A stretch of 64,000 bases of DNA from Parietaria judaica (GCA_954871525.1 OX940864.1:26902001-26966000), one strand, 5' to 3'. Shown: positions 12,460-24,142, numbered from the stretch's first letter. Translations and numbers: made by a program. Notes: a model not told the origin generated them from the sequence alone.

Positions 12460-13700
12460 GCGCTCGGCTCGGTCGGTGCGTTTCTTAGATTCCCCTTTGT
12501 TGATAGAATTATTACCAATGAATGTATCTATGTATAATGTATGTATTGTGTTTGACATATGTGAAAATGAAGTGCTAGGATCCCAATATCTCTTTGGGAT
12601 TTGTTTGTGTTGTTGTTATTCTATTGTTCACCGATTTTCCTGACCGGAAAACCGATTTCAATTGGCTTACTAGCGTGACATTGTGTGCTATCAAGACGCG
12701 AATTAGGATGTTGTACATAGCTAGTGTTGAAATTGTTGCAAGAGGTTTGTAGCGTTTCGAAAGAATTGTAACGTGATGGAATTACGTGACTCGGAACTCC
12801 GAATTTGGGTTCAATTTGCACGGAATGTTTGCATATTTGGTGTCCTTAACTTTTGTTTATGCATTTGATGTTGATTCAGAATACAGATGATGACTTTGTG
12901 GCTAATTCAAAGGAAAAATACCACCCTTCCATTCTTGAAATTGATGGCATTAAGAGTATTTGTGAGGACCGGTTATCGCAATCGAAATGCTTGTCAGTTC
13001 ACTCCTTGTTTTATTAACCGCTTCTCCCTTCAAATTAATGGTTTGTTTGGGTTCCTCAGATAGGTAAGAGAGTCATCATGAAATTAGGGTTTTTGAAACC
13101 TGTTACCGAATTTAGGGTGTCGATTAACAGTCCGATCTCGGTTTAAGGGTTTTGTCGAAAATGGCGGTTTTGAAACTGCATTTGGGGGCTTTTTGAAGAT
13201 TATGAGTGACAATAGTTGTTTAATCTAGATACTCTGAAAAAAACATTCTTAGTATATCCTAACATGCTAGAATGGCAGAGATTATACCGAGTATTTAATA
13301 GTGGATTGAAGATTCCATGGAAGCAATGATCAGCACGTGCACATGAAAGTATTGTACTATGATTAATTAGTTTATTTATCTTCATCAAAGCCCGTTTGTT
13401 GAGGACAATAAGGTAAAACCTAATATGTTATACATACATACAATACAATGTAATTAGGGTTCATACCAATGAGACTTTATGCTTAACGTTCATTTTCTTT
13501 CTCGCTCGTAATGCAAATACATGGAAGGAAACGTCTATTCCATTGATTGGGCTATACATTCATAAACCGCAAAACCAAGTTCTGAACCTAAAAACCAATT
13601 TTATCGTTAATAAACATCGATATTTGTTTATTTGGCGCTAATAATTAGAGTGACATCCGAATGCTAAGTAATACTTTAAATCTTGCTGGGACAGAGCCAA
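12460..13700. other. Intergenic downstream of the glutaredoxin-like gene
   Basis: The first ~150 bases should be the 3' UTR (AATGAATG-type signals near 12515). Beyond that I see unstructured, moderately AT-rich DNA with no gene, inverted ends or tandem repeats. Confidence 0.5.
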
Positions 13701-13704
13701 TGGT

Positions 13705-13925
13705 GAAGGAACCTGACAGCAATAAATTCATATTAAAATTTAGAAATCATAAATTAAATTTATTCAGTATTTGGGAGACAAAAGTTACCTTTTAGCCTTT
13801 GATCATTCTCATCATTTTGGCGCGTTGAACCATTCTGATCACGTAGATCCGATCACTGACATCGTTCAAGAGTTTGAAATATGCTTGAAGAGCAAAACGC
13901 CACAAAATGCACTAGTGAGGCAAGC
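13705..13925 (-). pseudogene. Relic of an RLP gene 3' end (duplicate of the 15284-17725 gene)
   Basis: The minus strand of this stretch matches the last ~45 codons and 3' UTR of the intact RLP 1.5 kb away. It encodes AKMMRMIKG followed by TAA at 13794-13792, against AKVMRMIKG in the intact gene, with an internal deletion of about 27 bases around 13890. Just after the stop there is a splice donor (AAAAG|gtaact, 13789/13788) and an acceptor near 13713. They correspond to a 70-base 3' UTR intron predicted in the intact gene (15280-15211). Keeping that intron means the copy arose by DNA duplication, not from mRNA. The rest of the gene is gone. Confidence 0.85.
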
Positions 13926-14810
13926 TGCCCTTGTTGAACGCGTGCCAGTCAACGCGTGCAAGACGCGACGAGAGACAGAGGATGCGTGCACACGTGGCGA
14001 GGAAGCTGGCGTTGTTGGTGTCTAGAGTGAAGTTGCTCGTCCGAATTCTCATCATCAGGTCCAGCAAGAAGAAATGTCAAGTCTCTTAACAGTTTTTTTG
14101 AAAGCAAATCTCCAGAGTTCTTTTTTAAAGAAGAAAATTTAACATATATTTATCTATAAGTCTCCGTGACTCAAATCCCAAACATGTAATTAATAAAAGA
14201 TTAGAACATTAGAACCCGATCAAATAAAATGTAGAATAGTTTCACTAATCAAACTAATTCGAAATTATTACAAAGATTATAACTAATTCGAAATTATTAC
14301 AAAGATTATAAGTTTTCTAAACTTTCTCTTTTTTTTTTTTTTCTATTTGATTTTCTCTCTAAATGTTTTATCTCAAGATCATGTTATCGTGTTATCACTC
14401 TCTCTCGATATCCTCTATACAAAAGGCAAGGGCTTTATAAATCTCCTACACGTAAGACCAACTTATTTGAAACCACATCATTACAAAATAGATACCCTAC
14501 ACATTTGATTAATTGGGTCGAAACAATGTAAAATTGTTACAATATTCTAATGTAAAATTTGCTCCACTTATTTGTAACCGTTGTGAAATAATATATTCCT
14601 TAAGCGTTTTTATATCCCGAAAAAATGGAAGCTACATGAGAAACGAAACAACCAGTTGAAAAGAAAAAAGAAAAAAACTAAATAATAGGAAAAAACAGAA
14701 ATGGGGTTTAAGTAACTAGCATTACTATTGGATAGAGGTGTTTGCAAGTACATATATTGGAAACTACAACAACATCAATAAGGTGAAAATATATAATTAT
14801 TACACTCAAA
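13926..14810. other. Intergenic with a 30-bp tandem duplication
   Basis: The first ~110 bases are GC-richer (GCGTG-rich) and may be shuffled remains of the lost RLP copy. The 30-base unit AACTAATTCGAAATTATTAC... is repeated twice at 14249-14308. The remainder is AT-rich without a gene. Confidence 0.5.
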
Positions 14811-14826
14811 GAAGAGAAACATGCAA

Positions 14827-15044
14827 AACCAAGCTTGCTTGGCCTAGTGGTAAATCCACTACAATAAGACTCTTTATGAGGTCCTGAGTTCGATCTCTTG
14901 AGACGCAGAAATTGCGTATAATTATAATCTTAGTCGATAGTGCATGCGGTCAATAGTGCCGGTTATTCTTATCGTGATAAAATATCTTGTAATACGAGTA
15001 TATGTAATCTTGGCTAATAGTGTCATCCCATTAAAAAAAAGAAG
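14827..15044 (+). mobile_element. tRNA-derived SINE with 16-bp TSD
   Basis: The 5' part looks like a tRNA promoter, with A box TGGCCTAGTGGT at 14840-14851 and B box GAGTTCGATCTC at 14886-14897. A unique body follows and the element ends in A8. The flanks GAAGAGAAACATGCAA (14811-14826 and 15045-15060) are identical 16-base direct repeats, as made by LINE-driven insertion. It does not code for protein. Placed between the RLP and its relic, it shows that the duplication interval later received insertions. Confidence 0.93.
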
Positions 15045-15210
15045 GAAGAGAAACATGCAACAATAATAAAATACATTCGGAATGATAAATAAACCGGACA
15101 TTTATTATTTATAATAAACTCTAATAAAATCACACTTCTGTTTTTTCAAAAGCAACACCCTCGATCTTGGTTAGACGGAACCAATTGCGGTGGTCACGAG
15201 AGATCCGAGC

Positions 15211-15280
15211 CTAACAACAATAAACTCGTATTAAAATTTATAAAATAAATATTTATTCAATATTTGCGAGACAATATTAC
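15211..15280 (-). other. Predicted 70-bp intron in the RLP 3' UTR
   Basis: On the minus strand the stop codon is followed at once by AGAG|gtaata, and 70 bases later by ttgttgttag|GC. Both splice sites are also present in the decayed copy at 13713-13788 despite many other changes. This supports a real, old intron behind the stop. Confidence 0.6.
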
Positions 15281-15283
15281 CTC

Positions 15284-17725
15284 TTAGCCTTTGATCATCC
15301 TCATCACTTTGGCGCGTTGAATCGCTGTTTTCACATAGATCCAGTCGCCGATATCATTCCAGAGTTTGAAATATGCGTATCTGAAAGGCTTGTTGAAGAT
15401 CAAAGAAGCACAAACGCCCCAAAATGCAGTCGTGAATCCAATCACGATGCTAATGTAGAACCCTCTATGTAGAAGAAGCTCATCAGAATCCCCGGGAGGA
15501 ACTTCTGGAATCGGAACAGTTGCATTCGGACACTTCTCGGGAAGCGGCTCTCCGCACAGCTCGGGGTTTCCCCAATAAGCATACTGGAAGCTCTGGAGTT
15601 GGGTGCTTGTCGGAATTTTTCCAGACAAGTTGTTGTTTGATAAGTTTAGAGTGTTCATACGATCTATCTCAGCGAGACTTTGAGGAATTCGCCCGGTGAG
15701 ATGGTTCCTCGAGAGATCGAGTGAATCTAAGGACATCATGCGACCAAATTCCATCGGAATTTGTCCGCTTAGATTGTTTCTTGACAGGTTTAGCGACACC
15801 AATTGAGTAAGCTCACTCATTTCACTCGGGATTTCCCCACTTAAGTAGTTGCTAGAAAGATCAATGCTTCTGACAAGAGAAAGTGTCCTGCTGAATTCCA
15901 AAGGTTGTCCTTTCCACAACAATACCAATGTTTCTTCTTGAAAAAGACCGTATTGAGTACTACCACGATCAAAATGATTTCTCGCGTAACCCGATTTCAT
16001 TGCACCGAAACCATTTATGCAATTCGGAATACTGCCGATGATGTTGTTGGAAGACAAGTCCAACACTGTGAGATTTGAAAGATTGCATAGAGAACTGGGA
16101 ATGCCTCCGTGGAAGTTATTGGATCTAAGACTCAGAATAGTAAGATTTGATAAACTTTTCCCTAACCACACAGAAATCATTCCAGAAAAACCGTTTTCTC
16201 CGAAATCAACGACTTCTAAAGTTGTACAACTCTTCAAAGCTACTGGTAACTCTCCCGTAAAATTATTCTTGTTTAGCCTTAATGATATGATGTTATTGAG
16301 AGAGCCGAAGGAAGAAGGAACTTTTCCAGACAAATTGTTATTGGACAAGAAAAGATATTCTAAACTTTTAAAACGCGACCAACAATCAGGAAGCTCCCCG
16401 GATAATCTGTTGTCGGAAATGTCGAGAATTCCCAAGAGAGTCTCATTGTTGATGTTACCAGAGAAGTTGAGTTTTGTAAACCTATTCTGATGCAAATTTA
16501 CAAGTTCAAACTGGGTTACTAGAAATGATGGTACCGAACCTTGTAATTCGTTAGAGTTGAGATAAATGAAGACAGCATCTTGTAGTGAAATGTTATGATT
16601 CTCGATTCGTCCACGGATTCGATTCTGAGAAAGATCCATATATTGAACTTGAGAAGAAGCATACCAGAACCAAGTGGGAATAGAATCTGTGATTCCACAA
16701 TTGGAAATATTGAGGTATGAATAACTGGTTTGTGTTTGAAGCCATTTTGGAAAGCGGGGGCCTAATTGGCACGATCCAAGCGATATGACGTTCAATCTAA
16801 ATGCGGGAGTCATATTAGGATGGAAGTTCAAATTCAACGAATTAGAAGACATCGCGAGGGTTTGTAACATGGAAAGATTTGTGAAGTGAACCTCAGTGAT
16901 TTCACCTTGAAAAAGGTTGTCGGAGATGTCAAACAAAGTCAGAAGGTTCAATCGGGACATAGTTTCAGGGAGATCCCCGTGAAGTTTATTCGAGTACACA
17001 CTCAAAGATGTCAAGGAACTTAAATTCCATATCGATCTAGGCATTTCACCTTCGAACATGTTTTCTCCAAGAAAAAGATCATTAAGGTCACTCATGTTCC
17101 AAAAAATATCTGGGATTGAGCCGCTTAACTTATTCGTATCGAGGTTGAGTCGCTTCAAGGAAGCCAACTTGCGGAAAGTTTCAGGAATGGAGCCATGTAG
17201 GTCGTTCAATGAGAGGGAAAGGGTCTCTAGTCTCGAGAGATTTCCTAGCTCAACCGGAATTTTCCCGCTTAAGCCATTGCTTGTGAGGTAGAGCTCTCTC
17301 AAATGGGAGAGTGTGCCGACCAAACTCGGGATTTGACTCCCGCTTAAGTTTACGTTAGAGAAACCCAAGGAAGTCAGATGTCTCAACTCAGATAGCAAGG
17401 GACTGAGATTACCTTCCAAGTCTAGAGAGCCGTATATGTATAGCCTCACCACATGACCGGAACGGTTTGAGCAACCAACGCCGTCCCAATTGCAGCAGTC
17501 CCTCTGGTCGTCTCCGTTCCCCCAAGAAGGAAGCGGATCCGCGGTGATGTTCCCCACTACACGAAGGCCGCGCTTGATGCTCAGCAAAGCCTGCCTCTCC
17601 GCTTCGAAGCACGACACGGAGCCATTCTGCCCATAGCCGTGACGGATGAAGCACAGCAGAAGCGCAAGGAACATTACACAGTGAGGCGGTGATTTAGCAC
17701 TCATCGTCCCACCACCGGATCGCAT
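15284..17725 (-). CDS. LRR receptor-like protein (RLP), intact
   Basis: Single-exon gene of 813 residues. ATG 17725 is used because the frame upstream of it has no ATG; M8 (17704) is an alternative start. Residues 1-33 form a signal peptide (VMFLALLLCFI). An LRR N-cap with paired cysteines (RDCCNWDGVGC) comes next, then roughly twenty or more LRRs with LxxLxLSxNxLSGxIP repeats. A non-LRR island occupies about residues 571-619 (LVLLWKGQPLEFSRTLSLVR), followed by the final LRRs, a C-cap with GNPELCGEPLP, one membrane helix (about 755-777) and a 36-residue basic tail. It has no kinase. This is the layout of EIX/Cf/RLP proteins, which sense apoplastic ligands at the plasma membrane and signal through SOBIR1/BAK1-type kinases. 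A short 3' UTR intron (15280-15211) is likely. Its ligand cannot be inferred. Confidence 0.95.
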   Translation of the reverse strand: MRSGGGTMSAKSPPHCVMFLALLLCFIRHGYGQNGSVSCFEAERQALLSIKRGLRVVGNITADPLPSWGNGDDQRDCCNWDGVGCSNRSGHVVRLYIYGSLDLEGNLSPLLSELRHLTSLGFSNVNLSGSQIPSLVGTLSHLRELYLTSNGLSGKIPVELGNLSRLETLSLSLNDLHGSIPETFRKLASLKRLNLDTNKLSGSIPDIFWNMSDLNDLFLGENMFEGEMPRSIWNLSSLTSLSVYSNKLHGDLPETMSRLNLLTLFDISDNLFQGEITEVHFTNLSMLQTLAMSSNSLNLNFHPNMTPAFRLNVISLGSCQLGPRFPKWLQTQTSYSYLNISNCGITDSIPTWFWYASSQVQYMDLSQNRIRGRIENHNISLQDAVFIYLNSNELQGSVPSFLVTQFELVNLHQNRFTKLNFSGNINNETLLGILDISDNRLSGELPDCWSRFKSLEYLFLSNNNLSGKVPSSFGSLNNIISLRLNKNNFTGELPVALKSCTTLEVVDFGENGFSGMISVWLGKSLSNLTILSLRSNNFHGGIPSSLCNLSNLTVLDLSSNNIIGSIPNCINGFGAMKSGYARNHFDRGSTQYGLFQEETLVLLWKGQPLEFSRTLSLVRSIDLSSNYLSGEIPSEMSELTQLVSLNLSRNNLSGQIPMEFGRMMSLDSLDLSRNHLTGRIPQSLAEIDRMNTLNLSNNNLSGKIPTSTQLQSFQYAYWGNPELCGEPLPEKCPNATVPIPEVPPGDSDELLLHRGFYISIVIGFTTAFWGVCASLIFNKPFRYAYFKLWNDIGDWIYVKTAIQRAKVMRMIKG

Positions 17726-17755
17726 GTTTTTTTCTTTATGTAAACTTGAAAACAA

Positions 17756-18165
17756 GACAGTGAAGTGGTAGTGTTTATGGTGGAATTAGGCATTTAAGTA
17801 ACGTGTGTCGCACGCCTGCAAAATAAAAACATCACACTTATTTTTACCAAAATTGAGTTTTCAATTTTATTCCTTACCTTAACTATATTTAATTTTCAGG
17901 ATTTGTATCCCTAGCAAGCTAGTTCCATCACTGGTCATCTCCATCTGTCGGTCGACTTAAGCCTTTGCACAACTATTGTGATCGACAATGACCAAAAGTC
18001 TTCAAGTCAACTTTTTGTGGGCTCTCATGTCAGTTTCGTCATAAATTCTGACGAGAGATGTTTGACTTGGTTAGCAGATAATCGTCACAACACAATGGGT
18101 TGTTGGACTTGGATGATCCAATACTATGATGTCCGAAATGGCACTCTTTTTAACTCGATTTAGTA
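17756..18165. other. Upstream region of the RLP gene
   Basis: Divergent intergenic DNA. A 61-codon open stretch at 17978-18163 (plus) has no recognisable motif and is probably chance. No core promoter could be assigned. Confidence 0.4.
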
Positions 18166-18169
18166 AGCG

Positions 18170-18500
18170 TGAAACCGGAACCGAGAAACAGGAAATTAGT
18201 TTTTTTTTTCCTCTCTAGTCCGAAAAATTGAGAATTTTTCTTTCATATGGGTTCAGGTTATAAATTTCTTGGTTCCGGTTCCGGTTCTAAACTACATATA
18301 CTAAAAGTGATTTGATTTAAAAATGACATGCAGTTTTGAAAAATTAAAAACTACATACTAAAAGCTTAAAAATGACATGTAGTTTAAAATTGAAACTTCG
18401 GGAAATATTTTTTTAGTCCCGCTTGCCGGTTTTGAGCTAAATTTCCTTTTTTTTTTAACCGATCTGGGATCGGTATTGGAGCCGGAAGAAAAAAAATTAA
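18170..18500. mobile_element. Diverged relative of the 29.1-kb hAT MITE
   Basis: It contains GGTTCCGGTTCCGG blocks near both edges and internal AAATGACATG.AGTTT / AACTACAT lines that also occur in the hAT element at 29118-29514. The ends are eroded and no target duplication was found, so the limits are approximate. Confidence 0.5.
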
Positions 18501-18685
18501 GGGTACTAAAAAGGTATTTCCTCTATATAAACGACTGTAGTTGAAAAAATGACCGTAAGTTCGGTAAGCATGATGAGGATATATCAAACGAAACAGTGAT
18601 AGTATTGAGAGTTGAATTGACGGGAAAAATAGGAAACGATTGTTCCAACAACAAACAAAAACACTGAATTAGATACCTGCGCATC

Positions 18686-19137
18686 AAGGTTTTAAATGCC
18701 ATGGCATGCCCTCGGCATGCTCATTTTTTTTTATAGTTGCGGCATGCCCGTGAACAACTATAACATATCAATATGATGTCTTATTTTAATTATAATTATA
18801 TATTTATATATTTTATAAGTTAAAAGTATAACTCTTATTTTTATATAAATACAATGATAATATATCAATATGATGCCTTATTATTAGCATGTTTTTTTTT
18901 AGTAATTTATGTCTTATGGTGATAATTTAGTAATTTTGAACCTATTTAAAAATCTTGTCTAAATACTCAAAAGTATTTTCCAGAACTATCATCGATATTC
19001 CCATCAGCATGCGGTGTGCCCGTCAAATTTATGCAGTTTTTGCGTCATGCCTTTTTTTTAGATTGGCCCATGGGCATAATAAATGCCCGTAAAATGGAGG
19101 GAGCGAAACGACGCGAAAAACGACATTTAACACCTCG
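18686..19137. mobile_element. Probable CAAGG-end hAT-like element, eroded
   Basis: It begins CAAGGTTTTAAATGCC and ends CGACATTTAACACCTCG, an imperfect inverted pair like the ends of the elements at 29539-29721 and 33064-34931. GGCATGCC-type motifs sit near both ends. The 8-bp flanks do not match, so the call rests on the ends alone. Confidence 0.5.
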
Positions 19138-19632
19138 GGCAAAATATTGATTATTCTTTTAGCTGTGTATACCAATCGAAAAAATTTATTTCCACGTCAA
19201 ACTCAAAAAAAAAAGCAAGTACTATTTATGCATGAATATTCATCACATACAAGCATATATGTAGACAGTAAAATACCTGCAGAAGCAAAATCAGTATAAT
19301 CACTGGTGTTTTTTGAAAATTGGAGTAAGGACTAAGGAGTAAAAACCGCGCAGGATTAGTGAAATTTTCTGGTCCACCGTAGAATGCGCCCGGTTTCCCT
19401 AACTTGCCACAAATTTGACAAGTCGTTTTGAGTTTCCACAACTTGTTGCATGGAAGTTTGATGATTATATTTGCCATTGCATGAAATTTGAATCATAATC
19501 ATTCAAATTTGCCATCCCAAAATATGAATGAAAATTTTATAATAGATATTGATTAATATTTTTTTTCTCTATTTTAGCATCTTATTCAGTCCTCTCTAAA
19601 TTGGTGTTTATTTATTTATTTATACAGTCAAC
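19138..19632. other. Intergenic, no gene seen
   Basis: AT-rich DNA. An open stretch at 19226-19477 (minus) has no recognisable motif. No repeat structure was recognised before the SINE tail. Confidence 0.45.
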
Positions 19633-19735
19633 TTTTTTTTTTTTTTTTTGAAGGCAGCTTTGCTGCAGTGGGGATCGAACCCACAACCTCCACTTTGGAG
19701 GTGGTGTGGAATTACCACTAGGCAAGTAAAAAAAC
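19633..19735 (-). mobile_element. Short tRNA-derived SINE, poly-A on the left
   Basis: On the minus strand there is an A box TTGCCTAGTGGTAA (19725-19712) and a B box GGTTCGATCCC (19682-19672), 29 bases apart, then a short body and poly-A seen as T at 19633-19649. The spacing and tail fit a SINE more than a tRNA gene, because no acceptor stem is present. Degenerate flanks (TATACAGTCAAC against TTATAGTCAAAC) may be the old target duplication. Confidence 0.65.
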
Positions 19736-19739
19736 AATT

Positions 19740-20035
19740 CTTTGTTTTTATAGTCAAACAGAGAGGACGCCTTATGCCATCGTTGACTTTTAACGGAAAA
19801 CAGCAACAAGACATCACTTGCTTGCTTCTTAGAAATAGCAAAGAATATTTTCAATGACCCAAATTAATGTTTTTATTAATTAACATGAAAGATCTAAACC
19901 CTAACTCAAAAAGAAATACCCTAAACCCAAAACAAAGAGAAAATAAGACCTAGACATTCTTGTGGGTCCTAATATTATTATCCAGGTGTTGGCATAAATG
20001 AATTTAAAGAGCCAACTATCTCTGGATGGATATGC
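19740..20035. other. Probable 3' UTR and downstream flank of ribokinase
   Basis: Sequence after the ribokinase stop on the minus strand. It contains T/A-rich stretches suitable for polyadenylation and no other feature. Confidence 0.4.
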
Positions 20036-22474
20036 TCACAGGGATTTGAGAAAATTCAAAACCGAAGTCCGGTCAGGCATGCTCGGAATCGCTCCCTTCA
20101 CTTGAACGCACAGAGAAGCCGCTGCAGCTATATAATAAACAAACCGGAGAAAAGGGCACCAAAAATAAGAAATCACAAATATGTGTGCAAGAGAAAGAGC
20201 CATATTGGTCTATTTTTCTATGTCGTTTCAATTTCGGGAATTGGATTTTGTTTAATCCGTTTTCAAAAGAAGAAAATCGACAAGTATACCAAATGGGCCC
20301 AAAATAAACACAAATTTCTGATTTTAATTTCAGACTTTTAGAAACCAAAGCCAGAAACTAGTATGGAATACAGCCTAAAGAAGGCCGAAATGACTAGGGA
20401 CGAAATTCGGGAGAGTCCACTGTACAAACCTGCAAATCTCAAGCATTCCTGTTTTGACTTTCCTTCCACGAGAGCAACGGCGAAAGACGCTGTAAAGGTG
20501 TCGCCGGCTCCGGTGGTATCAAGGACTCTCTCGGCGGCTATGATTGATTGCTGAATCGGCTTTTCCCCTTTGACAAAAAGAGCCGACCCTTTTTCCCCGA
20601 GTTTCACCAATACTTGTTTGACTCCCTAAGAAGATGTTACCGTTTTTTTTTTTAAATAAATAAATAAAAAAAAACCCGTAGTTTATCAATAAATCTCTTA
20701 GATTAACAAAGCTTACCATTTTATAACATTGTTCCACTGCTTCACTGATCTGTTCAAAGGTTTCGGTCGGCATCCCAGTCAAACGAGCAAGCTCGCTTTC
20801 ATTAGGGCTAAAAATGTCAATCGAATTCAACAGCTCTGACGGAATCGGAGCGTCTACTCCTCCAGCATCCAAAATAACCGGAACTCCAACACTCTTGGCA
20901 GCCTATGTATATAAAGATAAAATTTGCAAAATAAGATACAACACTCAAATTCTATTTTGAAGTTTGTTTCGATAATCCATGAAAAAGAAAGAGAAAAATA
21001 TTAGTATTCACATAAACCAAGCAAGGAATGACCATGGAAAGATCACTATTTTGAAGTTTAAACCCAGAGACGCAACATAATCGATTAAGAAAAGAACGAA
21101 GGGACGTTTTATAACCAAGAAACCGAGCAAGAAATGACCATCAATGAAGGAAAGTGCTTCCCAAGAAAGAAAGGAAAAGAAAGACCAACTTTTATCACAG
21201 GTACCAACGAATTTGTAAACTTTGGCATTCCGGTCTGTCAGTTGCCCCCGATTGGTATTTTACCCGAAACCAGTTTCAGCTGGGGCTGAAGCATATAAAC
21301 TGAACAATGTGAATAAAAAATGCAGAAGATGTCATGTAAATATATGACCACATGATTCTTATACGATCAAAATCGATTCTCGAAACGAGAGCGTTACCAA
21401 ATCTTCATTGAGCCTACTCGCACCCATGCTTAGAGAGACTAAACATTGTGAATGATTATTGACTACCAAATAGACCAAGGATTAAAACGCCGGACCAAAT
21501 AAACCTCTAAAACATAGCTAATCAAACTTTAAACATAATTTAATAATTTCAAGTGTCATAACTAAATAACAGAACATGTACGTGCCCCTTCTAACATAAT
21601 ATTCATACAAATTTTAATATATATATATATATATATATTTTCACTAAAAATAGCTAGTAAGCGGGAAAATAAGATACTTTTCGAACGGAGATTATGACTT
21701 CGATTTTTACTCCAATAATTTATATTATTTCAGGTTTTTTCATTTGATTTTTCTATAATTCATAATTTTGCTTAGACCTTCACTTAATATTTTGAAATAA
21801 TATATATACATATTTTTTCATGTGCTACTTGAATACAGAAAATTCATTACCTTGGCGACTTGAATGTTGACCTGATCAGGAATCTCCCTCTGAAGCAGCA
21901 CGATCCCCGCCGACCTCACCAGCTCCAAATCCTCCTCCGCCACCGTCTCCGGCCACCCGCTCATGTTCGCCCCGCCCACGATGATGATCGAGTTCTGCCC
22001 GCCCGCCTGCAGCATCACCACCGCGTGCCCCGTCGGCACCGCCCCGCCCCCCACCTCCGCCAGCTGCTCCACCCGCACCCCGCCCCCGCGCAGCGCGTCC
22101 GCCACCAGCCGCCCGTGCGCGTCGGCACCCACCTGCCCCACGAAGAACGTCGGGTGCGCGAGGCGCCCCGCGCAGCACGCCTGGTTGGCGCCCTTGCCGC
22201 CGGCGAGGGTCTGCCCGGTGCGCGCCGAGACGGTCTCGCCCTCGGCGGGGAGGCGGTCGATCTCGACGTAGATGTCGGCGTTGGCGGAGCCCACCACCAC
22301 CAGGGGCGGCACGGCCTCGCCCTCGGCGGCGGAGAGGGAGAGGGAAGTGGGTTTCGAGTTTCGGGTCGGCAATTGGATCGGGTTGAGATTGACGAGGCGT
22401 TGGGGGGATTTGGGGACTGGGGTGCGGAAGTTGAATTGGGGGTTTTTGGTGGGGGAAAAAGAGAGACCCTTCAT
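20036..22474 (-). CDS. RBSK: Ribokinase, plastid-type (PfkB family)
   Basis: Four exons can be joined with correct phases: 22474-21851, 20902-20717, 20625-20430 and 20127-20036, giving 365 residues. It phosphorylates D-ribose to ribose-5-phosphate with ATP, which recycles ribose from nucleoside breakdown. Residues 1-50 are rich in Ser/Pro/Arg and look like a chloroplast transit peptide. The mature part starts PPLVVVGSANAD. The substrate motif GGKGANQA is in exon 1, NPNESE-like SPNESELARLTG in exon 2, the catalytic GAGDTF (Asp312) in exon 3, and the tail AASLCVQVKGAIPSMP in exon 4. Exon 1 is strikingly GC-rich over 21900-22330 compared with the other exons and introns. Arabidopsis At1g17160 is the family reference from memory. 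All introns are GT-AG. Confidence 0.94.
21616..21640. repeat. (TA)n microsatellite in ribokinase intron 1
   Basis: About twelve TA units lie within the first intron of the ribokinase gene. No function is implied. Confidence 0.8.
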
Positions 22475-23218
22475 TGCTTCTCACAGTTCAGTTCGGTTTG
22501 GTTTGCTTTGGTTCGATCGAGAGTGATGATGGTGACCTTCGATTCGAAGGAGAGTTGACTCCGCTCCGCACTGTGTGAAAAAAGGATTATCGAATTTAAA
22601 AATTATATTTTATTTTAAAAAAGGAGATATATACGGTTAAAAATTAAAATACATACCTATTATAAAAATATATTAAGGGTATAAGTACTCAAACTTTAAT
22701 TAATTGAGGGAGCATGAGTCTAAAGTGGAAAAGCCATTCAAAGTAGTTAAAATCAACAAAATTTAAGCGACGAATATTTATGTCCATAGATTTTTTTTTT
22801 ATTGGTCAAATGTCACGTATCGTCAAGTTGATTAAAATATGTGTGACCTTAATTTTGTCCATAAAAAGTAGAAGAAAACATGTATCCCTTTAATTTTGTC
22901 AACTTTAGACAATTTTGTTGTGATTTTTTTTCTTTTCACTTTGACCTATGTTGTCTTAGCTGGTCAAAGTGTGAATACTTATGCCGCAAATAATCCTTAT
23001 AAAAATTATGATATATATTAAAACAATTCTAATGTTATAATTTTTTTTTTTATAAAACGCCAATAACCCTTATAAAATTACAATTTATAATTCTTTTTGC
23101 AAGCTTTTTTAATATTATAAAATTCTTAGCGAAAATAATTATGCTTTTATTAACTCCTTACCATGTAGTTTCATGTGACTACATATGATTTTTATTTTTT
23201 ATTTTTTTATGTTTTCAT
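22475..23218. other. Upstream region of ribokinase
   Basis: The first ~90 bases are the likely 5' leader on the minus strand. Beyond 22600 the DNA is AT-rich with no gene or clear element. Confidence 0.45.
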
Positions 23219-24092
23219 TAAGGTTCAGGTTATTGTTTTAGCCGATAAATCGGTTGTTGACAAATAAATCGGTTATAGATGAAAAAACCTATAAAATATA
23301 TCGTTATCGTTATCAAAACTTATTGATACTTATAGATGGATTAATCATTTATCGATGAATACCTATAAAATATCTTTATACATATTTTACACTTAATTTT
23401 TCTAGTTTCTTTAATATACTTCAAATTTCAAAATACTTTATATGTAAACAAAGTCTCACTCTCAAACACGAACATGAAATATATATTAGTGTCTCAATTG
23501 TCAAACAACGAACACAATCAACATAATACATAAATCAAGTCTCAAACAAAACAAAACAAAACATAAAATAAAATAGCATATTCATGTTTTTTAATTTTAT
23601 ATATCGCGAGCATTTAATTATACATAATTATAAAATAAAATATGTCAAACTTCAAATTCACAAATTTCCGAAAACATGGCAAATTCACCAATTTCCGAAA
23701 ACATTGCCAATTCACCAATTTCCGAAAAAATATGTCAAATTATAATAAAACAACATTTCAAGGAAAAAATAAAGTATAAAAGAAGATATGTCAAACTTAC
23801 ATATAACATTTACATACAACCTGCCAAATTCAAATGATATAAAAAAATTGAAAACTAGCTAAATTCATCAAATTCTAAAAAAAAATATACTTTTGCCGCA
23901 ATAAAACAAAACTTCAGGTAGTCGTCAACTTACAAAATAAAATATGTTAAACTCACTAATTACCAATTATATACAATCTTCCAAGCTGAAATTATATTTA
24001 AAAAAAAATTGAAAACTAGCTCAAATTCACTAATTTCTGAAAACATGCACTTTTGCCACAATAATATAAAAATTTGGGAAAGCGTCAAATTA

Positions 24093-24142
<50 letters not shown>

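Noticed and set aside
13771..14025. Plus-strand open frame of 84 codons
   Set aside because: It is antisense to the RLP relic, and the minus strand shows the homology.
14840..14900. tRNA gene
   Set aside because: A and B boxes are present but there is no acceptor stem, and target duplications and an A tail show a SINE. The same reasoning applies at 19672-19725.
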